64,000 bases of DNA from JAJRWS01 sp039831705. Lineage in GTDB: Bacteria; Planctomycetota; Planctomycetia; Pirellulales; Lacipirellulaceae. The stretch is taken from contig JBDOMT010000064.1 of NCBI GenBank assembly GCA_039831705.1, positions 3,373 to 67,372 on the forward strand, in the 5' to 3' direction. Below the pieces are notes generated by a model. That model saw only the letters and a program-made list of their open reading frames with translations. It did no database searches and was not told the DNA's origin. Of the stretch, positions 30,369 through 39,117 are shown piece by piece. How positions within the stretch are numbered: position 1 is the stretch's first letter; every line of letters starts with the position of its first letter. The position numbers and the translations under genes are program-made.

Positions 30369-32693
30369 TCACTGTTCTTGCGGCCCAGACTCCAAATACG
30401 CAAACAGATCCCGCAGTTCTTGGGGAGACAGGGAGTTCAGAATCCGTTCGGGCATCAGTGAGGTGTCGGACGGTTCGAGTGTCTCGATCTGGTCGCGGGA
30501 GATCTGAATCCGTTCGTTCTTGGCATCCAGGAGCGTGATGTGGGCCGCGTCTTGTTCCGCCAATAGGCCGGCTAGGACTTGGCCCGTCTCGGTCTGGACG
30601 ATATGGGCCAGATACTCACGACGGATCACCGCACTGGGATCGACGATGTTACCCAACAGGGCGGCTCGGTCGTTGCGGTTGGCGCTGGTCAAATCGGGGC
30701 CGATTTGGTTTCCCTCGCCGTGGAGCCGGTGGCAGATTCCGCAGTGCTTCATGAACAACGTTTTACCTGGAAAATGGTTTCCGCTGGCGGTTCTCAGGTC
30801 GTTGTTGTATCGCCGCATGGTGGCCAGTTTTTCCTCGCTGGTGTCGGGCCCAATGTTGCCCCAATGTTTTTGTACCAGGCTGTCGATTGCCTGATCGTGG
30901 TGAACCGCCAATCGGCTGAGCTGATCCAGGGGAATTTGTTTTGGATCAATTTTTCCCTGGTCAACGAGCGCCAACAAAATTAGCGCCGAGTCAGGACGAC
31001 TGAGTAACAATTGGCAGACTCGACTGCGCAAGATAGGGCTGGCATGTGGGTAGAAGTCCACCAATGATTCGGTTACCTGGGACGAGTCAAACCGAGCGAG
31101 CACATCGAGTGCGGAGACCTTGATGGGATCGGGTTGCTTTCCAATGACCAGGTTGAGCATGATGGGGATGGTGTCAGACCGACCAAAATATTTCAGGAGC
31201 TTCAGCACACGATTTAGTCGATCTGATGTTTGCCCTTCAGTGGGGATTGCTGCGTCAAGTAGGGCCCGATAGGCTCCCTGAATGCCGCCCTCTATCGCCA
31301 ATTCCAGCGTAGCCAAGTCTGCAGGTTGCTGTTGCCAACGCTGTTCAATGTAGTGACGCAGGTTATTAGCAGACAGGGGTTGATAAGGACGCGCTGAGTC
31401 AAGACGGTCGTGTCGCTGCGCGGCTTGTTGAGTGAATAGGCTCCCTTGTCCAATTTTCTGCAACCCGACCGCGCGCTCCGCCAATCCCAAGCGTAATTTC
31501 GCGTCAGCCCCCGATCGATATTGGGCTGGGACCGATTCGAGTAATTCCAGAGAGGCCTGGTAGCCGGTCTGCGTGCCTTCCGCCGCCCAGTGACGCACCA
31601 ACCGCAAACCATTGTTCCTTGCCGCTTGGTTATGCCAGGCATCGTTGCGGGTAAACAGTGTCAACAACCGATCGGTATCTGTCAGCGCGTGTGCCTCGAT
31701 GGCCCACCACGACAGCCACACAATCCGTTCGTCGTTTTCATCGGACTGTTGCCAGAGTAGTTGCTGCACGATGGGCAGTCCTTGCAAACCTGGCAATCGC
31801 TTGGCAGTTGCAGCCAATTGGGCTAGCACTACGGGACTGGATTCTCTCGATACCAATTCGGTTAACCGTGTTGCCAACTTGGGTGTCATGGAGCGCTGGT
31901 CTCCTAGCAGACGTACCGTCCAAAAACGCATGTAGGGTTCAGGGTGCAGGAGCAGTTCCATTGCCAGAGAATTGTCCAGTCCGGCAATGCCGTGCAGGGC
32001 CCACAGTCCTTGCAAGGCCTGTTGAGGGTGATCCGTGCTTTGCGCCATTGCACGCAAACGGGGCAAGACCGAACGATCATTACGTGATGCCAACAGACAT
32101 CTGGCCCGGTCGGCGTACCAAGCATTGGTGTGTGAAAGTAAATCGACCAGTTCACTGCTCGACTTGCGCGCCAGGTCAATCGGTTCAGAGGGTGGGGCAG
32201 TGGCCGACTGCAGTTTGTAGATTCGTCCATTGGTCATGTCCCAATGGGCATCTGGGTCGGGATGAGCCGTGCGCTGATCGTAAAAGTCAGAGAAGTAAAT
32301 TGCCCCGTCAGGTCCTGCGCACAGGTCGGTTGGCCCACACCAGGTATCATGGGAGTCGACCAGCAGACCATCGTACCAGCCACGCACGGTACTACCGGTT
32401 GGTTCCAAACGCCACCGGGAGACTGTGTGGCCGAGGAAATTTCCTGCGATAAATTTCCCCCGATAGTCAAGTGGGAGTGAGTCTCCCCGATAGATTGTGC
32501 CTCCGGTCGGCGGCCCGCCAGGGACCTGGTCGCACTGGAGGTTGGAAAAAAATGGTAGGCATGCAGATTGTGCAGTGGCCCATGTTTGCCAAAACTCTTG
32601 AAGTAGTAGCCTCCCTGGACGGCGTGGACCAAGGGGCCTCCATTGGTGGAATAGTAGAGCTCGCCATGTTGGTCGAAGGTGAGGCCGTAGCAA
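30369..32693 (-). pseudogene. C-terminal part of broken PVC-type haem-binding protein gene
   Basis: This frame carries the end of the protein from about 32545 downward: the tail of the beta-propeller-like dehydrogenase domain (GGTIYRGDSLPLDYRGKFIA), about 350 residues of HEAT-like helices (LATRLTELVSRESSPVVLAQ), and a terminal c-type haem domain (FMKHCGICHRLHGEGNQIGP with CxxCH; distal Met likely near SLMPERILNSLSP). The first ~50 residues of the open frame (32693 to ~32545) are out-of-frame noise. It joins the middle fragment by a one-base deletion in an A7 run at 32546-32552. Full details are under the N-terminal fragment. Confidence 0.85.
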
Positions 32694-33136
32694 TTGGATC
32701 CCCCTTCACAAAAAATTTTGAACTTTTTTGTTTTGGGGTGATAACGCCATACGCCTTGCTGAAATACAATGCCCCGAATATGACAAGTCGTGGTGCTGCC
32801 ATTGACCCCATAGAGCCAACCGTCGGGACCCCAGGTCAGATGGTTGGACATCGACTGGGCGTCCTCCATGCCGAAGCCGGTGAGGAGTACTTCCGGATCG
32901 GCATCAGGCAGGTCGTCGCGATTGTGATCTGAATAGAACAGCAGGTAGGGGACATTCAGCACGAACACCCCCCCATGGCCAAATGCCACGCCGGTGACCA
33001 GATTGAGCCCGTCGATAAAATCTTTTTGTTGATCCGCCCGTCCGTCGCCATCGGTGTCGGTGAGGATGGTGATTCGATTCGCCCCTCGAGGACCATGCGG
33101 AGGCGGCAGTGGAACCCGGTCGTATTCGGTTCGCGA
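32234..33136 (-). pseudogene. Middle part of broken PVC-type haem-binding protein gene
   Basis: Reading in the same frame as the N-terminal fragment just after its TGA gives SRTEYDRVPLPPPHGPRGAN, ITILTDTDGDGRADQQKDFI, then FGHGGVFVLNVPYLLFYSDH, DPEVLLTGFGMEDAQSM and WGPDGWLYGVNGSTTT: the expected continuation of the PVC dehydrogenase domain. The homologous stretch ends at HNLHAYHFF near 32546; beyond that the frame is noise until 32234. The first start codon within it is a GTG at 32989, which is unlikely to be a true start. Confidence 0.85.
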
Positions 33137-33412
33137 TCAGTGATCGACTTTCACTCGCTTCAGACCCGCCGGATTGGGATACTGCAGGTACTGGATGGTC
33201 CACAATCGGCCCCGGTCATCACATTTGACAAAACTCGGTTGACGTACTTCCGGCTCGCTGGCAAACAGAGTGACTTGAAGCCCGTCGGCAGTTGTCATTC
33301 GTCGAACGGCTTCGGCGGGGTCGTAGCCCTGGGCCAGTACGCTTTTTTCGTGGCAAGCGGTCGCGAGCAAAAGCAACGCCAATATTCGAGAGGCATGATA
33401 TTGTTTGATCAT
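33137..33412 (-). pseudogene. N-terminal part of broken PVC-type haem-binding protein gene
   Basis: Signal peptide with Cys (LLLLATACHEKSV, possibly a lipoprotein) followed by the domain start ADGLQVTLFASEPEVRQPSF and WTIQYLQYPNPAGLKRVKVD. An in-frame TGA at 33137-33139 stops it, but homology continues in the same frame. With the later one-base deletion at 32546-32552, two lesions interrupt a gene that would encode about 1014 residues (30369-33412), the normal size of planctomycete PVC-type membrane-bound dehydrogenase/HEAT/cytochrome c proteins. ATG 33412 overlaps the deacetylase stop by four bases (ATGA), so it was translationally coupled. Sequencing error is possible for the deletion, less so for the TGA. 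Confidence 0.85.
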
Positions 33413-34458
33413 TGAACCCTCTTAGCAATCTGATCCAAGCTGACAATCTCTGCTTTCCCTTGCGACTGATCGGCCAGGTCACAGATCAGGTCGATGGCTT
33501 GAAAATCGGGATCGACCACCCCCAGACAGGAAGGGTGCGACAAGAAGTCAAAAACTGCGCCGTGCGCGATGACCCAGTCCATGGCCAGTCGGATTGCTTT
33601 GAGAAAGTGGGGTAATTGCCAGCGGCCATTGCGAAACGCACCGATATCGCTGATCGGACTCATCGGAATCTCGATCAATCCAGTGGGATAGACATACGGC
33701 TGGGCTGCCTGTTGGGCTTGAACGATATTGTCGTAGGCTGCTTGGGAAGGGGCCTGCTGGGTACCATGCAAATCACGGATGTCCGCATGAGACGGATACT
33801 TGCAACTGATCCAATCGAAGCCAAGAGCCTGCAATAGCCGTTGCAAATCTTCGCGCCCATCGAGGGCGGTGACAAAACCTCCAGGGGTGCGGAAGCCGTT
33901 GACCTTTACACCAACCCGCTTTTTCACCGCTGTACTGGTCAGCTCGATATTGTCACGAATCACTTCCATCACATTACGGTCGCGAAGCAGCCACGGCGCT
34001 CGGCGGAACCGGTATTGCAATTCTTTCAAGTCCTTCGCCAGTAGATAGACATGATCGTAGGTATGGTTGCCAATGGGATGCCCTGCGCTGGCAATCTGTT
34101 TTAGCCAGTCGACATTTTCCTGCTCGAATACCTGACCGACAACAAAGGTGTGGATTACGCCACCTCGGTCTTTGACCCGTTGGCATGCGCGAACTGTATA
34201 GTCCTTAGCAGCCTGATTCAGGTTGCCCTTTTCGTAATCCCAATGGGTATCTTGCCAACGGGGAAAATTGCGCGCCATTTCCAGATCGAGAGTGATGGCA
34301 ATCTGGGCTTTCCCATTGGGGGAGGGCGAGGCATCTGCCGGCGCCGTAGCCCACGTCGCAGGACTGGTGGTGAGTGTGGCCGAAGCGGCAGTTGCCGCCT
34401 GCAGGAACTGTCGCCGGGTCGATGGAGGCAGATTCTGAATCATAGGGTTGGGTTTCAC
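33409..34458 (-). CDS. Tat-exported polysaccharide deacetylase family protein
   Basis: NodB-type (CE4) fold, 349 residues. Tat signal STRRQFLQAATAASATLTT near residue 13. The catalytic motif 1 reads ITLDLEMARNFP (usual TFDD; second Asp is not kept in place), motif 2 is GHPIGNHTYDHVYLL with the two metal His, and later FRTPGGFVTALDG and DFLSHPSCLGVVD fit motifs 3-5. The altered motif 1 occurs in non-canonical members, so the substrate may not be chitin or peptidoglycan. The start is GTG 34458, overlapping the upstream TAG by one base, or ATG 34443. Third from last in the - strand run. Confidence 0.85.
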   Translation of the reverse strand: MKPNPMIQNLPPSTRRQFLQAATAASATLTTSPATWATAPADASPSPNGKAQIAITLDLEMARNFPRWQDTHWDYEKGNLNQAAKDYTVRACQRVKDRGGVIHTFVVGQVFEQENVDWLKQIASAGHPIGNHTYDHVYLLAKDLKELQYRFRRAPWLLRDRNVMEVIRDNIELTSTAVKKRVGVKVNGFRTPGGFVTALDGREDLQRLLQALGFDWISCKYPSHADIRDLHGTQQAPSQAAYDNIVQAQQAAQPYVYPTGLIEIPMSPISDIGAFRNGRWQLPHFLKAIRLAMDWVIAHGAVFDFLSHPSCLGVVDPDFQAIDLICDLADQSQGKAEIVSLDQIAKRVQ

Positions 34459-35444
34459 TAAGTCAAGCCAAGTATCCGGCGGGCGTTATCTCTGGATATC
34501 TTATCGCGTGTTTTGTTGGTCACTTGAATTTTTTCGAACAGGCTAAATTGTGGAAATTCAACCTGCTTCAAATCGTAGTAGTCGGTGCCAAACAGCAGTC
34601 GGTCGGCGCGGCGTTCGAGAAATTCTTTGCCGAAGGGACGATCACGGAGCAGCGCATGGGCGCCGCTGGAGGAGAGATCTCCATAGAGGTTATCGAACCG
34701 ATCCATGAGTTGGTCGATTGCACCTCCCGGGGCAACGGGCCCTTTTGGGTATCCCACGTGCAGGTCACGCTGGCTTAATCCTCCGGCAATCGAGGCCCAC
34801 CAGCCCTTGCCGTGGCCAATGACCGTAAGCTTGGGAAAGGCCTCCAGTACCTTGGCCAGGCCGGGTAAGCCAGGCCGATCGATGTTGGCCTGATTGTCCA
34901 AGTGCAGCAGCAGGGGCAATCCCAATTCACTGCAAGCTTCATAGAGTCGCATATTCAATGGATCGTCTACCGGCAAACGCGGCTTATGTTCGCCAAAACC
35001 GCGCGTTCCCGCATCCCGGTAACGAGTCAGCATGTCGACCACTTGCCGCTGGTCAGTCAAGTGGGTCGCCAGTTGTCGCGGATCGATGGCAACAAACGGG
35101 ATCAGCCGATCGCGATAAGGGGCCGTTTCACGCAGCACATACTCGGTGGTGACCGGATACCAGAAGGCTTCCGGCGAAACCAGGGGCAGAACCGCAACCT
35201 GCGCAATCTGCTGCGCATCCATCCAGTGCAGCAGCGCCCGCGCGGTAAGCGGACCACGTCCCTCGCCAAACCACTCTTGAGTCAGATGCACATGGATATC
35301 GAAATAGCCAGTACCCGGTGACACGGGAGATTCTGTACCAGGTTCCCCCCATATGCACCGCCCAGAAATCGCAGAACCGACTGTAGCGCCAAGTGAGGCA
35401 GCAATAAACTTTCGACGATCGGGATAAGTTTGATGGTAAGCCAT
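34458..35444 (-). CDS. Tat-exported TIM-barrel amidohydrolase (amidohydrolase 2 type)
   Basis: A 328-residue metal-dependent hydrolase or decarboxylase fold. The ATG at 35444 (MAYHQTYPDRRKFIAASLG) gives a clean Tat signal; the longer frame to 35477 would place non-signal residues first. Metal ligands appear as YFDIHVHLTQEW (HxH), LLLHLDNQANID, VIGHGKGWW and LLFGTDYYDL (late Asp). All four positions are present, so it looks active. The substrate is unknown. Its stop shares one base with the deacetylase GTG. The upstream leader holds a three-unit heptamer repeat next to the RidA-like stop codon. Confidence 0.85.
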   Translation of the reverse strand: MAYHQTYPDRRKFIAASLGATVGSAISGRCIWGEPGTESPVSPGTGYFDIHVHLTQEWFGEGRGPLTARALLHWMDAQQIAQVAVLPLVSPEAFWYPVTTEYVLRETAPYRDRLIPFVAIDPRQLATHLTDQRQVVDMLTRYRDAGTRGFGEHKPRLPVDDPLNMRLYEACSELGLPLLLHLDNQANIDRPGLPGLAKVLEAFPKLTVIGHGKGWWASIAGGLSQRDLHVGYPKGPVAPGGAIDQLMDRFDNLYGDLSSSGAHALLRDRPFGKEFLERRADRLLFGTDYYDLKQVEFPQFSLFEKIQVTNKTRDKISRDNARRILGLT

Positions 35445-35460
35445 ATTGATACCTGACTGA

Positions 35461-35481
35461 CACTCAACACTCAACACTCAA
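35461..35481. repeat. Three CACTCAA heptamers between RidA-like gene and amidohydrolase
   Basis: CACTCAA x3 at 35461-35481 on the + strand. The stop codon of the RidA-like gene (35483-35485) adjoins it and the amidohydrolase start lies 17 bases to its other side. On the coding strand the unit reads TTGAGTG. Confidence 0.85.
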
Positions 35482-35482
35482 C

Positions 35483-36016
35483 TCACACCACCGCGACTGC
35501 TTCAATTTCCAGTTCCAGTCCGGGGATCGCCAATTCCGGCGTGCCAACTGCGGTCGAAGCGGGATAAGGTTTTACCAGATAATCTTGCCGCACCTTTCGG
35601 AAGATCGGCAGATCCCGCAGCATATGAACCCAGTAGGAACGAATGATGACCACATTGGCAAAGGTAGCACCGCCAGCTTCCAGCAGCAAGCCAATACGAT
35701 CGAAGGTTTGACGGATTTGAGTCTCCATATCTGCGTTCAGATCTTTGGGTCCTTGTCCGGAGATATACAGAGTTTGCTGTCCACTGGCGAGAATGGCGGG
35801 TGAATATCCCACATCAGCCGACGGCGCGCCGGCGGGCCGCAGACCAGTTCGCAGCGCTGATGACGGATCGGCTGCAAGCACAGCCCCATGCGCAGAGCGG
35901 AGTGGCGTAACCAGCGCCGACCCAGCGACCCCGGCCAGCCCAGCGACTCCGGCCAACCCAGTGCCCATCAACTTACGTCGATCGGATTGGACTTCGTTGC
36001 GATGTGGTTGGTTCAT
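35483..36016 (-). CDS. Exported RidA-family protein lacking the catalytic Arg
   Basis: A 177-residue protein. The N-terminus (SDRRKLMGTGLAGVAGLAGV) looks like a Tat signal, which is unusual because RidA enamine/imine deaminases are cytosolic. The mature part has the family pattern LYISGQGPKDLNADMETQIR, then ANVVIIRSYWVHML and the C-terminal IPGLELEIEAVAVV. At the position of E. coli RidA Arg105 (YPTRSCVQV) this protein reads YPASTAVGT, so the Arg is Ser. Canonical imine deaminase activity is therefore unlikely (inference from the family). It sits 10 bases after the NRAMP-like gene. Confidence 0.85.
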   Translation of the reverse strand: MNQPHRNEVQSDRRKLMGTGLAGVAGLAGVAGSALVTPLRSAHGAVLAADPSSALRTGLRPAGAPSADVGYSPAILASGQQTLYISGQGPKDLNADMETQIRQTFDRIGLLLEAGGATFANVVIIRSYWVHMLRDLPIFRKVRQDYLVKPYPASTAVGTPELAIPGLELEIEAVAVV

Positions 36017-36026
36017 TTCATGTTCC

Positions 36027-37379
36027 TTAAATCGAAAGATAAATTTTCCATCCGGTTCGCACTGCCAATGCCAGGACCACCACAGCGCCGGTACCGGTCA
36101 GTGCGAGCATCCAGGTGGGCGTTTGTGGGCGACCTTCGTGGCCCGCTTTCCAGGCCAAATACCACAATGTTAGAGCCAGCACAGGCCCACCCAACACAGT
36201 AGCCGCTTGGGCAAAGATGATCAGGGGCACGCGTCCCTGGGCATCGGTGGCCATGGCGATTGCCATGCCGATCAGTAATACGGCCACGGTGAATAGTTTG
36301 GTCCAGTTCGAGTCGAGTTTTGGATTGCAGCCCAAACCGTCAGCCAAGAGCGTGCCACCAATCAGGGAGTTGACCAAAAAGGAACTGAAAGCTCCGGCAA
36401 AAATGCCGACGCAAAACAGCCACTTGGCGGCAGAGCCAAACAACGGTTCAAGCTGGCTCGCCACATCCGTCGCGCTGCGTAGTTCCGATGGGGCGATGTT
36501 GCCATAGAGGACAGCAGCCGAGGTGGCCATGATCATCAAGGAGATGCCTACCAACACACTGATACCCACCAGTGAATCGGTGTAACCTTGATGCAAGTTT
36601 CGATTGGTCCAGCCTTTCTCTTTGACCAGGTAGGCCTGGTAGAACGCACCGGCAATAGAGAAGGTGGTCGCAACCAAGCCTTGGACGGCTAACCAGGGAT
36701 CGACGACTCGTGGGGCAGCCTCCACCGCAGTTTGACCCGCATCGACCGTATCCAGTTGTGGCAGAAACCCACCGGAGAGTTCTGGCGGCAAGCTGGGCAG
36801 AAAGCCTTGCCGTAAGCTGAGTAGTGAAGGCCTGGCCATGATCAGGTTGGCGGCAAAGCCGAGCAACATCAGTCCCACCAGCCACACCATCAGTTTTTCG
36901 ATTGGTTGATACAACCGCCGAAAACCGAACAGGCAGGCAATGATCGCCAGGTTGAGCCCAAGCAGCACCCAGGGTTGCCAGTGGACGTCGGTATTGATGA
37001 GGGGTTCCAAGGACATCAATACGCCCAAGTTGTTGCTAAATTGGAAGCAGGCGGCGATCGCAAAGACACACAACCCCACCACCACTGCAAGTGGCCGCCC
37101 CAACCGGCGGGCAATTTCTGTGCAGGGTGAATCTTCAAATACCACACCCACTCGGGCCGCAGTCGCCACCGCGGCCAGCATCAACAGTCCGGCGGCTAGC
37201 AAGATCCAAACCATTTGGTAACCAAACTGGCAGCCCACTTTGGAACTGGTGAGAATACTTCCGGGCCCTAAGACGACGCAGGCCACGATAAGAGCCGGAC
37301 CGATGGAGCGAAGAATACCACGATGTGTGTTGGTATCGACGGTTGATTCAATTTCTGGAGGTTGGGCTTCTACGGTCAC
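36027..37379 (-). CDS. NRAMP-related transporter with altered metal site
   Basis: An integral membrane protein of 450 residues with about 11 hydrophobic segments and an overall NRAMP pattern (RSIGPALIVACVVLGPGSIL, FSNNLGVLMSLEPLI, GSAAKWLFCVGIFAGAFSS, AQAATVLGGPVLAL). The TM1 motif DPGN of Mn/Fe carriers is GPGS here, and the TM6 MPH motif is replaced (AGAFYQAYLVKEK), so both metal-binding helices have lost their ligands. Relatives with altered sites carry Mg or Al, or have unknown cargo. GTG 37379 has GGGGAAA upstream and is preferred over TTG 37409. It lies between the isochorismatase-fold and RidA-like genes. Confidence 0.82.
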   Translation of the reverse strand: MTVEAQPPEIESTVDTNTHRGILRSIGPALIVACVVLGPGSILTSSKVGCQFGYQMVWILLAAGLLMLAAVATAARVGVVFEDSPCTEIARRLGRPLAVVVGLCVFAIAACFQFSNNLGVLMSLEPLINTDVHWQPWVLLGLNLAIIACLFGFRRLYQPIEKLMVWLVGLMLLGFAANLIMARPSLLSLRQGFLPSLPPELSGGFLPQLDTVDAGQTAVEAAPRVVDPWLAVQGLVATTFSIAGAFYQAYLVKEKGWTNRNLHQGYTDSLVGISVLVGISLMIMATSAAVLYGNIAPSELRSATDVASQLEPLFGSAAKWLFCVGIFAGAFSSFLVNSLIGGTLLADGLGCNPKLDSNWTKLFTVAVLLIGMAIAMATDAQGRVPLIIFAQAATVLGGPVLALTLWYLAWKAGHEGRPQTPTWMLALTGTGAVVVLALAVRTGWKIYLSI

Positions 37380-37429
37380 GATATTTCCCCAAAAAAAAGG
37401 AACCGCCAATAGACGCTAATAAACGCTAA

Positions 37430-38524
37430 TCATTCCAGCAACCGAATCCACGAAACTTGTGTGATCAGTTGGTTGAGTGAGGCAAAGGAAATGTGTGCGT
37501 TGGTAGTATAGCGGGGTGTGGCATTGGTGGGAAAGGTAGCAAAGGTTGCATCGCCCACCAGGAATACATTGAAGTCTTGCGACAGATTTTGGTAACCGGC
37601 GGGGGTGCTGCAGAAACACATATCGGTCGCATAGCCAACCATGAGGACGTGGCGCACGTTCTGCTGTTTTAAAAAATCTCTGAGTGGCGCGTACCCGTTC
37701 TGGTCGTAGTAGACCACGTCCTCCGGGTCCATGGTGACATCGCTGCTAACCGGAATGGGGAGATCCCAAAATCCCCGGTTGTCGTATTTGGCGCTGGCAT
37801 CTAATCCTGGAAACTGCTTGAAATAGTCGCGTACAGGTTGATTTTTTGATAGCTGAAGCGTACCGGGCAGAGATTCCCCGTGATAATCAAAACGGTGAAG
37901 AATTTCATGCAGTTCTTGTTTTCCTGTGGCTCGCTCCTGGTCGGTGGGGCGATGGCGAATCGAGCGATAAAGTTTTTTGTGGATTGGGTGCTCCGCGCCG
38001 CGGAGGCTGTAAAGAACCACTCCGACATGCGGCCGCAGCCGCTGCAGTAGTGGATCGATGACCTCGCGCGTATGTCGTCCGGCGAGATGGTTTTTCTCGG
38101 GCGTACAAAAATCGGCAACTCCAGCCGGTTCCGGTGTCTGCCAGCCCTGGCCGTCGTCGATGCCCCATGGGTGAACCATGATCACCGCAGTTTGAGCGGC
38201 ACGTAACCGGTTGGGCATCTCGATGATACCGCGGGCGTTGTAGGAAAAACGCCGGGCCCGGACCGACAAGTCGGCCTTCGGGTCGTCTACCAGACGAGGA
38301 GCTTTGAACCGATTCCGTTCGATGATGGGTTGGACATATTCAGGGTGGTCATTCAAGAGCGGTTGCGGGTTTTGGATAGGGCTTAACGTATTCTGGTAGC
38401 TTTTGGGGACGCCTTGCTGGCCGCAACAGATTGGCATTGAAGCCAGTAGAGCCAGTACTCCATACGACCAGCGACTCGAGCGACAGAGGGCAAGTAAATC
38501 ATTGCCCATCATACTGTTTCTCAC
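37430..38524 (-). CDS. Exported isochorismatase-fold (cysteine hydrolase) protein with incomplete triad
   Basis: 364 residues with a signal-like N-terminus (GVLALLASMPICCGQQG; a lipobox-like Cys is possible). The fold signature is VRHVLMVGYATDMCFCST followed by FNVFLVGDATFA, with the nucleophile Cys in TDMC. At the Asp position of the family (IVDVQ type) it reads IMVHPWG, and at the Lys position (VFYKG type in PncA) it reads VVYYDQ. So only the Cys of the Asp-Lys-Cys triad is clear. An insert of about 90 residues lies between. The GTG start at 38524 overlaps the upstream TGA (GTGA); ATG 38512 is an alternative. Confidence 0.78.
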   Translation of the reverse strand: MRNSMMGNDLLALCRSSRWSYGVLALLASMPICCGQQGVPKSYQNTLSPIQNPQPLLNDHPEYVQPIIERNRFKAPRLVDDPKADLSVRARRFSYNARGIIEMPNRLRAAQTAVIMVHPWGIDDGQGWQTPEPAGVADFCTPEKNHLAGRHTREVIDPLLQRLRPHVGVVLYSLRGAEHPIHKKLYRSIRHRPTDQERATGKQELHEILHRFDYHGESLPGTLQLSKNQPVRDYFKQFPGLDASAKYDNRGFWDLPIPVSSDVTMDPEDVVYYDQNGYAPLRDFLKQQNVRHVLMVGYATDMCFCSTPAGYQNLSQDFNVFLVGDATFATFPTNATPRYTTNAHISFASLNQLITQVSWIRLLE

Positions 38525-39117
38525 TCAGAATTAGGGGTGGTCACGATTACTTTCAGTTGCCCGTCGGCCGGTTTTACGGTGATGGTTGGATAGGTAAAGG
38601 GATGGGGGTCGGCATACTGCATGCCCCCGTAGTGGGCCTTAGCATCTGTCCGTCCTGAAGGCTGAATCGAAACAATTGTCCCTTCCACCACTTGCAGTTT
38701 AGTCCCATCCGGCCAGCAGAGTTGGTTCTCGGTACGCACGGCAGTACCGGTGTACCACCAAGTGAGAGGGCGATCGACGTTGCGCCGGATGGTCAATCGG
38801 TGCGGTCGATTGAGTTGGATCCACTGTTCCGCCAAACCGGCCGTTTTCGGCCCCACACTGCGAATCAAAGCTTGCTGTCCGTCGTCTGCTAACAACATTT
38901 CTTGAACGGACGCCGTGGGATGATTGATGTCTTCCACGTCGAGTTGGTCGACCAACACCGGCCGGCCACCCGCATGGACTACCAGTCCTCCCTTCTTCAT
39001 GCCTACGGCAATGTCACCAGGTTGGTAGGATGCTCTCATGTAGGCTTCGTCAACTTCGGGTTCGGGAAACTGAAAGGAACGTGGCAGTTCTGCTTCCACA
39101 CGAGGTTCGATTTTCAC
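38521..39117 (-). pseudogene. C-terminal part of frameshifted heparinase II/III-like gene
   Basis: A 198-residue frame of beta-rich sequence (KIEPRVEAELPRSFQFPEPE, GGLVVHAGGRPVLVDQLD, LTIRRNVDRPLTWWYTGTAV), as in the C-terminal beta-sheet domain of heparinase II/III-like lyases. Read further upstream in this same frame, the DNA gives FGLYAYLWYDVKIEP, the usual link from the toroid domain. So its apparent ATG at 39117 is internal, and the ATGA overlap with the preceding frame is a by-product of a one-base deletion. Confidence 0.75.

Noticed and set aside
31658..32452. 264-codon frame antisense to the PVC-type gene
   Set aside because: The opposite strand carries clear homology; the antisense product has no pattern.
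33137..33139. TGA as a selenocysteine codon
   Set aside because: No convincing downstream stem-loop was seen and the family position is not a known redox Cys; a nonsense mutation is simpler.
32904..33203. Alternative-frame open frame over the PVC gene N-terminal region
   Set aside because: It reads out of frame; the true frame continues directly after the TGA.
39114..39117. ATGA overlap as real translational coupling between two genes
   Set aside because: Homology runs upstream of that ATG in the downstream frame, so the ATG is internal to one frameshifted gene.
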